Shown piece by piece: positions 8,173 to 8,931 of a DNA stretch of 8,931 nt. How positions within the stretch are numbered: the stretch's first letter is position 1; every line of letters starts with the position of its first letter. This DNA is from an uncultured Bacilli bacterium (GTDB lineage: Bacteria; Bacillota_I; Bacilli_A; RF39; UBA660): the NCBI GenBank assembly GCA_947629195.1, contig CANRCS010000036.1, positions 1 through 8,931 on the forward strand, read 5' to 3'. Under the pieces are notes generated by a model that did no database searches, had not been told where the DNA came from, and saw nothing but the letters and a program-made list of their open reading frames with translations. The translations under genes were made by a program, and so were the position numbers.

Positions 8173-8931
8173 TTACTGTAATTCTTTAATAATCTTTGAA
8201 AAATATTTTTCTAAATCAATAAATAACTCCTCAAAAAAATTAGAAAACGGATTGTAACAATTTAATGGAGTATTATACATTATCATCATAGCAAAACAAT
8301 CTGCAAATACTTCTAAGGCATCAGGATTGTCTGGAGTTAAGCCCTCAAAGTAATCTCCGCCAATATCTTCAAAAAATGATTTTGGAACTTCTCTACTCTT
8401 TTTTGTGGCTATCCAACAAATAATATGTCCTAGTTCATGTAGAAAAACATATATTGGATTGATACGACCTTCTTTATATTCTTCATTATTTTTCATATAA
8501 AAGCAGAAGATCATAAAATATTCAAAATTTTTTGAATGCGTTGTAGCAGAGTTTACATATTTGTGAGAATTATTTAGAATTAAAATATTTAATGTAATCT
8601 TTTCTAAAATATTTTCAAATTCTGGCATTTTTTTAATTATGGTTTTGAAAATTAAGTCTATATCTTTTTTTGTTATTCTCTTAGTTTCATGTACATCCAT
8701 AACAGGATTTAAAAATTCTAATAAATCATCTATAATATTATCGAAATTTTCTATGTTTATTATTGAAAAATAATCCAATATCAATTTTTTGAATGCCTCA
8801 TTTTTATAATATATTTGGTATTTTTCTTTTGGTTTAAAAAAATTAGAAATTGAGTTGATATAACTTAGTTCATTTAGTCTTTCTAAATATTTTTTTCTTT
8901 GTTTTTTATCAAGTTTATAATAATTGAGTTT
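8173..8931 (-). CDS. Partial HELGH-motif zinc metallopeptidase-like protein, 5' end off the window
   Basis: The frame is open from the right edge to a TAA at 8173-8175, giving 252 visible residues with no stop and no ATG in the first 49, so the true start lies beyond the window. The TTG at 8782-8784 that could be read as a start is not convincing, because the charged, lysine-rich frame continues upstream of it. The sequence carries HELGH at 8425-8439 (visible residues 165-169), the zinc-binding HExxH motif. About 40 residues later is ALEVFADCFAMM, whose Glu (codon 8311-8313) or Asp could be the third ligand, in the manner of ImmA/IrrE-like and other gluzincin-type peptidases. No signal peptide can be judged because the N-terminus is missing, and I see no strong membrane segment. 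The gene converges on jetD and is not part of that operon. I do not recognise the family; substrate and role are unknown. Confidence 0.75.
   Translation of the reverse strand, partial: KLNYYKLDKKQRKKYLERLNELSYINSISNFFKPKEKYQIYYKNEAFKKLILDYFSIINIENFDNIIDDLLEFLNPVMDVHETKRITKKDIDLIFKTIIKKMPEFENILEKITLNILILNNSHKYVNSATTHSKNFEYFMIFCFYMKNNEEYKEGRINPIYVFLHELGHIICWIATKKSREVPKSFFEDIGGDYFEGLTPDNPDALEVFADCFAMMIMYNTPLNCYNPFSNFFEELFIDLEKYFSKIIKELQ

Noticed and set aside
8782..8784. TTG as the start of the - strand metallopeptidase-like gene
   Set aside because: The frame stays open for 49 further codons to the window edge with similar lysine-rich composition, so the gene is better read as 5'-truncated by the window.
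1..8931. Mycoplasma-type genetic code (TGA as tryptophan), suggested by the low GC
   Set aside because: The tryptophan codons checked are all TGG and no gene needs an in-frame TGA to be full length.
1..8931. CRISPR array, tRNA, insertion sequence or attachment site
   Set aside because: I saw no regularly spaced repeats, cloverleaf-like sequence, transposase or flanking direct repeats; A/T-rich near-repeats such as AATAATAAT reflect base composition.

Overview
The window is very AT-rich (by eye roughly a quarter G+C or less). Genes end in TAA, strong Shine-Dalgarno sites precede most of them, and every tryptophan I checked is TGG. This fits a low-GC Bacillota/Mycoplasmatota-type bacterium using the standard bacterial code. 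There are no rRNA, tRNA or taxon-marker genes, so the genus cannot be named.

Positions 92-7957 hold a complete, intact four-gene operon on the + strand that I identify as a type I Wadjet anti-plasmid defence system, jetA-jetB-jetC-jetD (families TIGR02677, TIGR02678, TIGR02680, TIGR02679). The genes overlap or abut: jetA/jetB overlap by 11 bp, jetB/jetC are 1 bp apart, jetC/jetD overlap by 26 bp. An extended -10 promoter lies just before jetA and a clear hairpin terminator follows jetD, so the four genes look like one self-contained transcription unit. By established knowledge of Wadjet, JetC (SMC-like ATPase), JetA (kleisin-like) and JetB (KITE-like) form a MukBEF-related loop-extruding motor. 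JetD (Toprim nuclease related to topoisomerase VI subunit A) cuts small circular DNA once extrusion is blocked. The ATPase motifs in JetC and the acidic Toprim residues in JetD are all present, so the system looks functional.

Positions 7958-8172 are intergenic, with a bidirectional-looking terminator and a second hairpin of unknown role. A convergent - strand gene occupies 8173-8931. It is open to the right edge of the window, so its N-terminus is missing, and it encodes a protein with an HELGH zinc-metallopeptidase motif that I do not otherwise recognise.

The main system is a known type and not a new one. The less explained items are the metallopeptidase-like neighbour, the second hairpin and the very short leader of jetA.
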